DNA from: Pegethrix bostrychoides GSE-TBD4-15B
GTDB taxonomy: Bacteria > Cyanobacteriota > Cyanobacteriia > Elainellales > Elainellaceae
Assembly: GCA_019359155.1 (NCBI GenBank)
Contig: JAHHHV010000070.1
Coordinates: 82,567-146,566 of the forward strand
Reading direction: 5' to 3'
Length of the DNA: 64,000 nucleotides
Of the stretch, positions 1 through 8,464 are shown one piece after another (positions within the stretch are counted from its first letter, which is position 1; each line of letters begins with the position of its first letter). The position numbers and the translations under genes were made by a program. The notes below the pieces were generated by a model. That model was given only the letters and a program-made list of their open reading frames with translations. It did not search any database and was not told the DNA's origin.

Positions 1-51
1 AGCCTAACCCATTCAAATCGCTCTCTCATCTATCTCTCAAGGAGAAACACC

Positions 52-261
52 ATGTCTCGTCAAACCGGATTTTCGATTGCGCTGGCGCTGATCGCATTGA
101 GCACGATGGCGGCTGGAGCTGCCGAAGCTCACTCTCGCGGTGGCTATCGCGGTGGTCATCATGGCCATCACGGCGGCTATCATGGTCAACACAATCGGCG
201 GTGGCAATGCTTCGACAAATATCCGAAGCCGGTCTGCTACAGAGTGCCGACTTCGCGATAG
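52..261 (+). CDS. Small secreted His/Gly-rich protein, unknown function
   Basis: Predicted 69-residue exported protein. The first ~26 residues form a signal peptide: positive MSRQ, a hydrophobic stretch, then a likely cut after AAEA. The mature part has a Gly/His/Tyr-rich run (GGYRGGHHGHHGGYHG), then a basic C-terminus with two cysteines (QCFDKYPKPVC) that could form a disulfide in the periplasm. The start is supported by an AAGGAG Shine-Dalgarno sequence 6 bases before ATG. The His-rich run could bind metal ions, but that is inference. I do not recognise a named family. The gene stands alone and is followed by a terminator hairpin. Confidence 0.7.
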   Translation: MSRQTGFSIALALIALSTMAAGAAEAHSRGGYRGGHHGHHGGYHGQHNRRWQCFDKYPKPVCYRVPTSR

Positions 262-340
262 AGGCAACGGTTCGTGTGGCTATCGGCCACCCAGGCTAAA
301 TTTTTATAGTCGCGACTCTGCATAAAATGCCAAACCCTAA

Positions 341-382
341 GAGCCAGGAGCTTTTGTCTGAACTCAGACTGAATCCTGGCTC
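341..382 (+). terminator. Rho-independent terminator, possibly bidirectional
   Basis: Nine-base stem GAGCCAGGA (341-349) pairs with TCCTGGCTC (374-382). An inner hairpin GTCTG/CAGAC lies in the loop, and the + strand tail contains TTTTT. It lies between the convergent small-protein gene and hemA. The minus-strand tail is less T-rich (GGCATTTTATG), so use by hemA is possible but weaker. Confidence 0.75.
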
Positions 383-411
383 ATATTTTTGGGATGGCCT
401 CGGAACTGCGG

Positions 412-1704
412 CTAGCTGTACTGCTCATTCGAGGCAGCTTCTAGATTAAACAGCGTCCGCAATGTCTGCATAGCGTGCCGTCGCGCTTCGATATCTTGCT
501 GGGCGCGGAGTTGCACCATTGGCTCATGCAGAATCTTATTGACGATACCGCGCGTCAGAGCTTCGACGATTTCCTGGTGCTTTTCGCCAAACTCAGAGCC
601 GAGCCGGGACAGGGCTTTTTCCAGCTCTTGTTCCCGAATCGCCTCTACCTTATCCCGCAGATCGCTAATCGTCGAGACTGTTTCCAATGAGCGCCACCAG
701 ACCTCAAAGGCTTCCACTTCCTGATCAAGAATGACCTCGGCTTCCAGGGCCATTTGGCGGCGGCTCTCCTGGTTTTGCGCTACGACTGCCTTTAAGTCAT
801 CGACGTTGAACACCTGCACGTTAGGCAATTCGTTCACGTCAGAATGCACGTTGCGCGGCACGGCAATGTCAAAGAGCTGAAGCGAATGGTGTGCCTCTAG
901 CACGGCTTCTAGCTTAGCGCGATCTAGCAGCGGCTCGGTGGCAGCAGTCGCCGTAAACACTAGATCCGACTCTAGAATCACTGTCATCATCTCGGACATT
1001 GTGCAGAGCCGCAGCTCCACCTCTTTGAACTGCTGCGCCAGCTCACGCGCCCCTTCCATCGAGCGGTTGACGACGCAGATTTGGGTTGCGCCTTTGGAGA
1101 GTAAATGCTGCACGACCAGCCGCGCCATTTTGCCCGCGCCCAGCAGCACAATCCGAGATCCCGCCAAACTGCTGGTTTTGAGATGCGCCAGCTCCACCGC
1201 CGCTGAGCTAATTGAAACCGCGCCCGTGCCAATGCTGGTTTCGGTGCGGACGCGCTTGCCTGCGGTAATCGCCTGCTTAAACAGGTGGTTGAGGATGCGT
1301 TTGATGCCGCTGTACTGCTGGCCGATTTTATGCGTATGCTTCACCTGCGACAGAATTTGGCCTTCGCCTAGCACTAGGCTGTCTAGCCCTGCCGAGACGC
1401 GCATCAGGTGCATTACGGCATCTTGGTGCAGCAAAATAAACAGGTAGGGGCGGAGCTGATAGAGCGGCAGCTTGGCGTAGTCGGCCAAAAACTGTGTCAC
1501 TTCGCGCACGCCCTGGTCGGTTTCACGCACCACCACGTAAACTTCCAGCCGATTGCAGGTGCTGAGGATGGTAGCCTCTTCGACATGTGGAAAGCTGCAC
1601 AGGTGGGCAATCGCGGCTTCCATTTGGGGCGTGGGGATGCTGAGCTTTTCCCGCACTTCTACTGGAGCCGTCTTGTGACTCAAACCGACGACGATAATAT
1701 TCAT
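412..1704 (-). CDS. hemA: Glutamyl-tRNA reductase
   Basis: Catalyses NADPH-dependent reduction of Glu-tRNA(Glu) to glutamate-1-semialdehyde, the first committed step of C5 tetrapyrrole (chlorophyll, haem, bilin) synthesis. The 430-residue length fits the family. It opens with [20 protein letters not shown], and the catalytic cysteine is Cys50 in STCNRLEVY. The NADPH-binding glycine motif is in VLLGAGKM, and a C-terminal helical dimerisation domain follows. I place the start at 1704, because GGGAGAAAGG directly precedes that ATG as a ribosome site; an in-frame ATG at 1716 would bury this site inside the gene. It lies downstream of glpX on the same strand but is separated from it by a good terminator at 1939-1963, so it probably has its own promoter. 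Confidence 0.97.
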   Translation of the reverse strand: MNIIVVGLSHKTAPVEVREKLSIPTPQMEAAIAHLCSFPHVEEATILSTCNRLEVYVVVRETDQGVREVTQFLADYAKLPLYQLRPYLFILLHQDAVMHLMRVSAGLDSLVLGEGQILSQVKHTHKIGQQYSGIKRILNHLFKQAITAGKRVRTETSIGTGAVSISSAAVELAHLKTSSLAGSRIVLLGAGKMARLVVQHLLSKGATQICVVNRSMEGARELAQQFKEVELRLCTMSEMMTVILESDLVFTATAATEPLLDRAKLEAVLEAHHSLQLFDIAVPRNVHSDVNELPNVQVFNVDDLKAVVAQNQESRRQMALEAEVILDQEVEAFEVWWRSLETVSTISDLRDKVEAIREQELEKALSRLGSEFGEKHQEIVEALTRGIVNKILHEPMVQLRAQQDIEARRHAMQTLRTLFNLEAASNEQYS

Positions 1705-1938
1705 CCTTTCTCCCAAAGCATTTAAATCTGCTAGCTGAGGCGACGCGGCCTAATTGAAAATTAGCCTTAAACTCAGTCAATGAACGCCGCAGCTACTTTC
1801 TAATGTATTGATTAATTCAAACAAAAGTCTACCAACTCTCTGTCCCCGGCTGAAGATCTGCGGAAGCCATTGAGCAACTTGAGGGCGTAAATTTTTGTGA
1901 ATGGTTAGCTGCCTACTATAAGCCTGCTTTAAACCAAA

Positions 1939-1963
1939 AGAGACGCTGAAGATCAGCGTCTCT
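1939..1963 (-). terminator. Rho-independent terminator of glpX
   Basis: A perfect 11-bp stem AGAGACGCTGA/TCAGCGTCTCT with a 3-base loop is followed on the minus strand by TTTTGGTTT. It starts 50 bases after the glpX stop codon and lies upstream of hemA, so the two genes are probably separate transcripts. It is the main feature of the 309-base gap 1705-2013; I see no other gene or RNA there. Confidence 0.85.
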
Positions 1964-2013
1964 GGAAAGCTTAATTTTTCTTAGCTTCTACTCATGGGTC
2001 TTAGCTTGGGGGG

Positions 2014-3057
2014 TTAACGTAGCGAAATATACTTCGGTTTGTCGTCTACCAGGTGGATTGTGTCAACAAAGCGAGCGGTATTTGACTGGCTGGAAATGAC
2101 CAGTGTCTGTGTCCGCACGCCGCCCTTGAAGAACTGCACGCCGTCCATGACGTTGCCGGAGGTAATGCCGCAACCTGCAAACAGGACGTTTTTGCCTGAA
2201 GCTAGCTCGTCGGCGTTGTAGACTTTGTCCACATCCGTGATGCCAGATTCTTTGAGCCGCGCCAGGTTTTCTTCCTTGGTTTTGTTCGCCCATTCTTTGG
2301 TGCGGACAATCGCCGGATCGTAGATGAGCTGACCCTGGAAGTGAGCGCCCAAGCAGCGCAGTGCTGCCGCCGAAATGACGCCCTCGGGAGCCGCGCCAAT
2401 TCCCATCAGCGCATGAATATTTGTGCCGGAAAAGCCGCAGTTGATTGCCGCACCCACGTCGCCATCGGTAATTAGCTGCACTCTTGCGCCCGCCTGCCGG
2501 ATCTCGGCAATCAGGTCGTCGTGCCGCTCGCGCTTCATCACCACCACCACCAGCTCGTCAATTGCCAAGTCAAGGCATTCTGAGAGGATCTTCAGGTTTT
2601 CGGTGGCTGACTTATTAATATCAACTTTGCCTCTGGCCAGCGAAGGAGCCGCCAGCTTTTTCATATAAAAGTCAGGCGCGGCAAACAGACCGCCTTTTTC
2701 GGAGATGGCCAGCACTGCCATTGATCCGGGCTGTCCGTAGGCGCAGAGGTTGGTGCCTTCGCAGGGGTCGACCGCGATGTCGATTTCTAGCAGCTCTTCC
2801 AGGTTGCAGAAAGTGGCGGCATCGGGCTGGGTGCAAACCCCTACCTCTTCGCCGATATAGAGCATTGGGGCTTCGTCCCGCTCGCCTTCGCCGATCACGA
2901 TTCTGCCGCGCATATAGATTTTGTTCATCCGCTCGCGCATGGCTTCCACGGCCACCCGATCGGCTTCGTTCTTGTCGCCTTTGCCCATCAATCGAGCTGA
3001 GGCAATTGCCGCCTGCTCTACTACTTCAATGATTTCTAAACCGAGTGTCGATTCCAC
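2014..3057 (-). CDS. glpX: Class II fructose-1,6-/sedoheptulose-1,7-bisphosphatase
   Basis: The cyanobacterial dual-function FBPase/SBPase of the Calvin cycle, hydrolysing fructose-1,6- and sedoheptulose-1,7-bisphosphate in the cytosol. Length 347 residues, as expected. Recognisable blocks are the N-terminal [18 protein letters not shown], the metal site region [26 protein letters not shown] and the C-terminal [13 protein letters not shown]. The start is a GTG at 3057 preceded by GGGAGGG, 8 bases away. The reverse pairing glpX-hemA is common in cyanobacteria. A second, class I FBPase (fbp) is at 61258-62319; that enzyme usually serves gluconeogenesis, so the two are complementary rather than redundant. 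Redox or AMP control is known for the family but cannot be read from this sequence. Confidence 0.95.
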   Translation of the reverse strand: MESTLGLEIIEVVEQAAIASARLMGKGDKNEADRVAVEAMRERMNKIYMRGRIVIGEGERDEAPMLYIGEEVGVCTQPDAATFCNLEELLEIDIAVDPCEGTNLCAYGQPGSMAVLAISEKGGLFAAPDFYMKKLAAPSLARGKVDINKSATENLKILSECLDLAIDELVVVVMKRERHDDLIAEIRQAGARVQLITDGDVGAAINCGFSGTNIHALMGIGAAPEGVISAAALRCLGAHFQGQLIYDPAIVRTKEWANKTKEENLARLKESGITDVDKVYNADELASGKNVLFAGCGITSGNVMDGVQFFKGGVRTQTLVISSQSNTARFVDTIHLVDDKPKYISLR

Positions 3058-3295
3058 CGGATAGTCCCTCCCAACTGCTTTGTTATGAGTCCATTAGGCA
3101 TTGTTGCCTACTTTAAGACTCTATCAGGAGAGGGGATCAGTCGCGCATCAGATCAGCAGTTCTCTCAGGGCAAACGCATCTAAATTGCTTGACATGATGT
3201 GGTTGCCCTGCAACCTCTATAGCCGCCGTATGGCGACAGACCAAATTGGCGATAGGATAATAGCGCCGAACTGCCGCTAAGCAAGATTTGAGACC

Positions 3296-3598
3296 ATGCC
3301 GGATTTAAGAAGTGAGCTGGCCGAGACGCTGGATGAAGCCGAATGGGAATGGCTCATGCCCCATGCCAAGCGAGACGCGATTGTTATGGTGGCATCTGAG
3401 CTGGATCTGCTAGATGTGGGCGTAGCAATTGCCAACGACGACAAGGCCAGCGTAGAGGGCTGGATTGGGCAGCAGCAGCTTTATAAGCCCTCACCTGAAC
3501 AGCTTTCAGACTGGGGGAGCGACCCCACCCGTCGCTTCAAGGCGCTGATTGTGCAACCCTACGTGCTGGTGCAGATGCCTTGTGGCGAACCCGTCTAG
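3296..3598 (+). CDS. DUF2288 family protein
   Basis: A 100-residue soluble protein that I recognise as DUF2288 from its pattern: an N-terminal DLRSELAETLDEAEW helix, then DLLDVGVAIANDDKASVEGWI, then a C-terminal FKALIVQPYVLVQ strand. The function of the family is unknown. It has no signal peptide or membrane segment. The ATG at 3296 lacks a strong Shine-Dalgarno site, which is common in cyanobacteria. It is divergent from glpX (238-base gap) and convergent with the sugar-binding protein gene. It could be confused only with other short cyanobacterial unknowns; the pattern match is good. Confidence 0.8.
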   Translation: MPDLRSELAETLDEAEWEWLMPHAKRDAIVMVASELDLLDVGVAIANDDKASVEGWIGQQQLYKPSPEQLSDWGSDPTRRFKALIVQPYVLVQMPCGEPV

Positions 3599-3631
3599 CT
3601 GCCCTGTTTAGCTGCTCTGTTTAGCATCCAG

Positions 3632-4939
3632 CTAACGCTCGTCCCATGCCGCCGCCGCATCGCTGAGCGCCTGCTCAACTGGCTTCTCGCCCAGCATCGC
3701 GGCTTGCAGGTTGTCGTAAACTACTTTTTGCAGCTCTTTGATGTCTTTGATTTGGGGCAGCAGAATTTCGGCATCCGGCATTTGCTGAGCGCTGACGGCG
3801 CGGGCTTGGTCAAAGGCAGGGGCCGCAGCATCCACCTGGGTGAAGTAGCTGTCTTTGAGAGCAGCAGTGGTCGAAGGCAGCACGTTAGCGGCCTTGGCAA
3901 ACGAGAGCTGGTTGGTGTTGTTGGTGACGAACAGCGCAAACTTCAGCGCTGCATCCGGCTGGTCAGTATTGCGCGGAATCACCAGATTCATCACGGCGAC
4001 GTTTTTCTTGCCAGTGCTGCCGGTAATCTGCGGCGCGACTGCCGAAACTTGGGCAACGGCGGGTGCATCGGTTTCGATGGTTTTGAGAAACTGTGGCCCG
4101 GTTGTCAGCATCGCCGTCTCGCCTGCCTGGTAGAGTTCGATGGCGCGGCGGTGGCCTTGCGTCAGCACCTCTTTGGGCAGCAGATTTTGCTGGTAGAGAT
4201 CGCTCCAATATTGGAAGGCGGCTTTGCCTTCTGCGCTGTTAAAGGCGGCTTTGCCGTTGGCATCCAGCAGCGTCACGCCCATCTGCACCATCGACTGCAA
4301 CAATTCGGCAGAGTCTTCGGGGACGGCAGTGGTGAAGAAGGCGTATTTGCCAGTTTTTTCTTTCACCTGCCTGGCCGCTTCAGCTAGTGCCGCATAGGTT
4401 GTGGGCGGCTCGGTGATGCCAGCCTTTTGCAGCAAATCTTTGTTGTAAATTGTGATGCTAGTGGACAGATACCAGGGCAGCCCGAAGCTTTGGTTTTCCA
4501 AGCTGCTGGCCTGCCAGATTTTGGGGAGAAACTGCTCTTTGTCGGCAGTGGCAACCCGGTCATTTAGCGTCAGCCAAGCGTTGCGTCCGGCGAGCTGAGC
4601 GGCAAAGTCGGGGTTGAGGTTGACGACATCTGGGGCGGTGTTGGCAGAGACGGCGGTGAGGATCTTGCTCTGCATATCCGCCCAGGGAATATCCACCCAG
4701 CGCACCTTTACGCCGGGATTCTGCTGCTCAAACTGGCCGATCAGCGTTTTAAAGTAGTCCGAAAACTTAGCCTCAAGCTGCATTGTCCAGAATTCTACTT
4801 CAGCATCCCCCGCTGCACCCTCAGTTGCCGGAGTCTGAGCCGGACTACAGCTCACCATCCAGCTCAGCAGCAGGCCGAGCAAGGCTAAGATTGCGAATTT
4901 CCATCGGGTCGTTTTGATCACCACAGTTTTGATCACCAC
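3632..4939 (-). CDS. Sugar ABC transporter substrate-binding lipoprotein (family 1)
   Basis: A periplasmic solute-binding protein of 435 residues. A hydrophobic N-terminal segment ends in a lipobox-like WMVSC, so the mature protein probably starts with a lipid-modified cysteine. The mature part follows the family 1 carbohydrate-binding pattern (EFWTMQLE, QQNPGVKVRWVDIPWADM, ANTAPDVVNLNP). No permease genes are adjacent; a MalK-like ATPase lies at 15523-16827, and a shared ATPase would be typical, but this is inference. The GTG start lies inside a 15-bp tandem duplication (4911-4940), so an equivalent in-frame GTG occurs a few codons later and the true start is ambiguous. It lies 45 bases after tyrS and may be co-transcribed with it. 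Confidence 0.88.
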   Translation of the reverse strand: MVIKTVVIKTTRWKFAILALLGLLLSWMVSCSPAQTPATEGAAGDAEVEFWTMQLEAKFSDYFKTLIGQFEQQNPGVKVRWVDIPWADMQSKILTAVSANTAPDVVNLNPDFAAQLAGRNAWLTLNDRVATADKEQFLPKIWQASSLENQSFGLPWYLSTSITIYNKDLLQKAGITEPPTTYAALAEAARQVKEKTGKYAFFTTAVPEDSAELLQSMVQMGVTLLDANGKAAFNSAEGKAAFQYWSDLYQQNLLPKEVLTQGHRRAIELYQAGETAMLTTGPQFLKTIETDAPAVAQVSAVAPQITGSTGKKNVAVMNLVIPRNTDQPDAALKFALFVTNNTNQLSFAKAANVLPSTTAALKDSYFTQVDAAAPAFDQARAVSAQQMPDAEILLPQIKDIKELQKVVYDNLQAAMLGEKPVEQALSDAAAAWDER

Positions 4940-4940
4940 A
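4911..4940. repeat. 15-bp tandem duplication over a start codon
   Basis: Two identical copies of GTTTTGATCACCACA. On the minus strand they encode the first codons of the sugar-binding lipoprotein, giving the duplicated VIKT at its N-terminus. One of the many short tandem duplications in this window. Confidence 0.9.
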
Positions 4941-4984
4941 AGTCAGACTCCCAGATTCTTGAATTAGCGCTTGAATTAGCCAAA

Positions 4985-6241
4985 CTAGCCGACCAGCCGC
5001 ACAAACTTACGCTTGCCGACTTGCAGCACTTTACCCATTAGCAGATCCGCCGTCTCAAAGCTCAGATCTACTGCATCCACGCGCTCGCCGTCTAGCCGCA
5101 CCGCTCCTCCCTGAATCTGCCGTCTCGCCTCCGAGCTGCTGCCGCACAGCCCCGTAGCGGCCAGAATAAAGAACAGCTTGGCCGGAAACTCAACGGCTTG
5201 CAGCGAAAATTCGGGCACGGCTTCGGCCTGTTTCGCGTCGCCCTGCGTCAGCGTCAGCGCCGCCTGCTGGGCTTCAATGGCCGCCTGCTGGCCGTGATAC
5301 TGGCTGACCACCTCCACTGCCAGCCGCTTCTGACGCTCACGCGGATTTTCGGGGAGTTGATCCAATGGCAGCGTCGTCAGCAGCTCAAAGTACTGATTGA
5401 TATTGGCATCCGCTACTTTTTCCAGCTTGGAGTACATTGTCAGCGCATCCTCACTCAGCCCGACGTAGTTGCCCAGCGATTTCGACATTTTTTGATTGCC
5501 GTCCGTGCCGGGAAGCAGCGGCATTAGCAGGCCAAACTGCGGCGACTGGCCAAAATGTCGCTGCAAGTCGCGCCCCACCGCCAGATTAAACTTCTGATCT
5601 GTGCCGCCTAGCTCCAGATCCGCCTCCAGCGCCACCGAATCATAGCCCTGCATCAGCGGGTAGAGAAACTCATGCAGAAAAATCGGGCTCTCTTTTTTGT
5701 AACGTTCGGCAAAGCCCTCTTTGGCCAGCATTTGGCCGACGGTCATGGTAGAGAGCAGCCCCAGAATCTTGGCGAGATCCAGCTTGGAGAGCCATTCGGA
5801 GTTGTAGCGAATCTCTAGGCGACCGGGGGTATCAAAATCCAGAATCGGGCGGAGCTGCTCGATATAGGTTTCAGCGTTCTGGCGTACCTCGGCGGGGGTG
5901 AGCTGCTTGCGGACTTCTGATTTGCCCGTCGGGTCGCCAATCTGCGCTGTGAAGTCGCCAATCAGCAGCACTGCCGTATGCCCTGCATCCTGAAACGCCC
6001 GCAGCTTGCGATATACGACGCTATGCCCCAGATGGATTTCTGTGCCCGTCGGGTCGATGCCAAACTTGATCCGCAGCGGTCGGCTGCTCTGACTCAGCCG
6101 CGCCGTTAAGTTTTCGTTGGGGTCGGTAGAATTCGGCTGGTGCGGAAAAATCTCGACCGTGCCGCGCTCCAGCCAGTCTAGCGGGCTGGGCGATTGGTTT
6201 GTGGAAGGAGAAGCAGATTTGCTAGAAGTTTCAAGACCCAT
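4985..6241 (-). CDS. tyrS: Tyrosyl-tRNA synthetase
   Basis: Attaches tyrosine to tRNA(Tyr). At 418 residues it is the usual length for the class I enzyme. The HIGH-like signature is HLGH at residues 70-73, the KMSKS loop appears as [12 protein letters not shown] near residue 255, and an S4-type RNA-binding domain ([18 protein letters not shown]) closes the protein. The first ~20 residues are a Ser/Pro-rich extension. The ATG at 6241 has only a poor ribosome site and is preceded by a 15-bp duplication at 6245-6274. A substrate-binding lipoprotein gene follows after 45 bases. Confidence 0.96.
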   Translation of the reverse strand: MGLETSSKSASPSTNQSPSPLDWLERGTVEIFPHQPNSTDPNENLTARLSQSSRPLRIKFGIDPTGTEIHLGHSVVYRKLRAFQDAGHTAVLLIGDFTAQIGDPTGKSEVRKQLTPAEVRQNAETYIEQLRPILDFDTPGRLEIRYNSEWLSKLDLAKILGLLSTMTVGQMLAKEGFAERYKKESPIFLHEFLYPLMQGYDSVALEADLELGGTDQKFNLAVGRDLQRHFGQSPQFGLLMPLLPGTDGNQKMSKSLGNYVGLSEDALTMYSKLEKVADANINQYFELLTTLPLDQLPENPRERQKRLAVEVVSQYHGQQAAIEAQQAALTLTQGDAKQAEAVPEFSLQAVEFPAKLFFILAATGLCGSSSEARRQIQGGAVRLDGERVDAVDLSFETADLLMGKVLQVGKRKFVRLVG

Positions 6242-6244
6242 ATT

Positions 6245-6274
6245 TTGGCAACTTTTTAATTGGCAACTTTTTAA
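6245..6274. repeat. 15-bp tandem duplication upstream of tyrS
   Basis: Two identical copies of TTGGCAACTTTTTAA directly before the tyrS start codon, in its leader. It belongs to the set of short duplications described in the findings. Confidence 0.9.
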
Positions 6275-6423
6275 ATAGATCAGCTAAACTCTGCTGAGAC
6301 TGCTCGCCGAATGCTTCGATTTGCTTGACCCCAAAAATTTGTGAGAAAGCCACGAACCATCTAGCCAGATCCAGGTCGATCAGTTCACAATGAATGCACG
6401 ATGATCCTGGATAACAAGACTAC

Positions 6424-6429
6424 TATAAT
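6424..6429 (+). promoter_or_regulatory. Putative -10 element of the PBP gene
   Basis: A consensus TATAAT 30 bases before the GTG start. The hexamer at the -35 spacing (ATGATC) is poor, so this is a weak call based on the -10 element and its position only. Confidence 0.4.
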
Positions 6430-6458
6430 TACAAAACTCTTAGGGAATTATCACGGCT

Positions 6459-8459
6459 GTGTCTCCTAATACTGCCAGATCTAATCAGCCAGCGAAACCG
6501 AATCCGGCGCGGCTTACCCAGTCCAATCGGCCTGAGAAATCGCCTCAGAAGCATCCCGGCAAGCATCCCGGCAAGCGCCCCGGCGGCGGTCATCCGGTGC
6601 TGGAATATTGCCAGTCGGTGGCGCAGGTTTCGGCAGGCACGATTTTGGGGATCACGATGCTGGCGAGTTCGCTGGTGGCGGGCGGCCTAGTCGGGCTAGC
6701 GCTCAGCTTCCGCAACCTGCCCGACGTGCGCGTGCTGCGGAACTATATTCCCTCAGAGACCAGCTACATTTACGACATGAACGGCACGCTGCTCGACAGC
6801 CTGCATGACGAGGCCAACCGTGAAGTCGTCGATCTCAACCAGATTTCGCCCAACCTGAAGCGGGCCATGCTGGCCATTGAAGACAGCTATTTCTTCTCGC
6901 ATCACGGCATTAACCCCTCCGGGATTGCCCGCGCTTCGGTAGCCAACTTCACCGAAGGCGAAACCGTAGAAGGCGGCTCGACGATTACCATGCAGCTCGT
7001 GAAAAACCTGTTTCTCACCCCAGAGCGCAGCATGAGTCGCAAGGTGGCTGAAGCCGTGCTGTCGCTGCGGCTAGAGCAGGTTTTCACCAAAGATCAGATC
7101 ATGGAAATGTATCTGAATCAGGTCTACTGGGGGCACAACACCTACGGCGCAGAGACCGCTGCCAAGAGCTATTTCAACAAACATGCCTCAGAGCTAAACC
7201 TGGCTGAGTCGGCGATGATGGCGGGTTTGATTCAGGCTCCAGAAGTGTTCAGCCCGTTTGTGAATTATCAAACCGCCAAGCAGCGGCAGCATTTGGTGCT
7301 GGATCGGATGCAAAAAATTGGCTGGATTACAGCCGCTGAAGAAGAAGAAGCCAAAGCCATGCCGCTGAAGCTGGGCGAAATTACCTCGTTTCGGGTCAGT
7401 CAGGCTCCTTACATTACGGATGCGGTGATCCAGGAACTCACCAGCCGCTTTGGCAAAGAAGCCGTGCTGCAAGGCGGAATGCGCGTCCAGACCACGATTG
7501 ATCTCGACTTGCAGCGCAAGGCCGAAGAAACCGTGCGTGAAGGCCTTGCCTCAATTCAGAATCAGGGAGTCTATGCGGATCAGATGGCGCTGGTGGCTGT
7601 CGATCCGCGCACGCATTTCGTGAAGGCCATGGTGGGCGGCGTGGACTATGGCAAGAGCCAGTACAACCGCGCGGTGCAGGCCTTCCGGCAGCCCGGTTCG
7701 GCCTTCAAGCCATTCGTTTACTATGCGGCTTTTGCCAGCGGTAAATTCGCGCCTGACTCGACGATTTTGGATACGCCCGTTAGTTATCCGGATGGCGACG
7801 GCTACTACACGCCCCAAAACTACGATGGCGGCTTTGCTGGAGCGATGACGCTGCGGCAAGCGCTGGCTCAGTCGCGCAATATTCCAGCGATCCGCTTAGG
7901 TCAAGAGGTTGGCATCAACCGCGTTGTTGAGATTTCTCGAACGCTGGGCATCAAAAGCCCGATGGAGCCTGTGACTTCGCTGCCGCTGGGTTCAGTTGAT
8001 CTGACCCCGCTGGAAATGGCCGGAGCCTACGCCACCTTTGCCAGCGGCGGCTGGCATTCAGAAACCACCACGATTGCTCAGGTTACCGACAGTAAAGGCA
8101 ACGTGCTCCTAGACAATACGCCTAAGCCGCAGCTCGTGCTGGATCCTTGGGCGGTGGCGGCGCTGAATTCGACGATGCAGGATGTGGTGAATCGAGGCAC
8201 GGCCACCGCAGCTCGGCTGGATCGTCCAGCGGCAGGCAAAACGGGCACGACTTCTTCAGAGCGGGACATTTGGTTTGCGGGCTATGTGCCGCAGCTCTCC
8301 ACCGCTGTCTGGGTGGGCAATGATGACTACAGCCCTATTGGCAAAGGGGCAACGGGCGGCACTTATGTTGCGCCAGTCTGGCGTAATTTTATGCTGAAAG
8401 CCTTGAGCGGCGTGCCCGTCGAGAACTTCAAGCCAATGTCTAACTTTGTGAAGCCGTAA
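6459..8459 (+). CDS. Class A penicillin-binding protein (transglycosylase/transpeptidase)
   Basis: A bifunctional peptidoglycan synthase acting at the outer face of the inner membrane. Of 666 residues, the first ~50 are a basic, Pro/Lys-rich cytoplasmic tail with HPGKHPGKRPGGG. One membrane helix follows (about 58-85), then the GT51 transglycosylase domain with AIEDSYFFSHHG and GGSTITMQLVKNLF. The transpeptidase domain has the SxxK active serine in RQPGSAFKPF, an SRN motif (AQSRNIPAIRLG) and the KTGTT triad. The start is GTG at 6459 with no strong Shine-Dalgarno; a TATAAT lies 30 bases upstream. It is a PBP1A/2c type by order of domains; I leave out a symbol because cyanobacterial class A paralogues are numerous. 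It is convergent, 5 bases apart, with a histidine kinase gene. Confidence 0.95.
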   Translation: MSPNTARSNQPAKPNPARLTQSNRPEKSPQKHPGKHPGKRPGGGHPVLEYCQSVAQVSAGTILGITMLASSLVAGGLVGLALSFRNLPDVRVLRNYIPSETSYIYDMNGTLLDSLHDEANREVVDLNQISPNLKRAMLAIEDSYFFSHHGINPSGIARASVANFTEGETVEGGSTITMQLVKNLFLTPERSMSRKVAEAVLSLRLEQVFTKDQIMEMYLNQVYWGHNTYGAETAAKSYFNKHASELNLAESAMMAGLIQAPEVFSPFVNYQTAKQRQHLVLDRMQKIGWITAAEEEEAKAMPLKLGEITSFRVSQAPYITDAVIQELTSRFGKEAVLQGGMRVQTTIDLDLQRKAEETVREGLASIQNQGVYADQMALVAVDPRTHFVKAMVGGVDYGKSQYNRAVQAFRQPGSAFKPFVYYAAFASGKFAPDSTILDTPVSYPDGDGYYTPQNYDGGFAGAMTLRQALAQSRNIPAIRLGQEVGINRVVEISRTLGIKSPMEPVTSLPLGSVDLTPLEMAGAYATFASGGWHSETTTIAQVTDSKGNVLLDNTPKPQLVLDPWAVAALNSTMQDVVNRGTATAARLDRPAAGKTGTTSSERDIWFAGYVPQLSTAVWVGNDDYSPIGKGATGGTYVAPVWRNFMLKALSGVPVENFKPMSNFVKP

Positions 8460-8464
8460 TTTTG

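Noticed and set aside
938..1447. Open frame on the + strand opposite hemA, 169 codons
   Set aside because: It lies fully antisense to a certain gene, has odd Ser/Arg-rich composition and no domain; a shadow of the hemA codon pattern.
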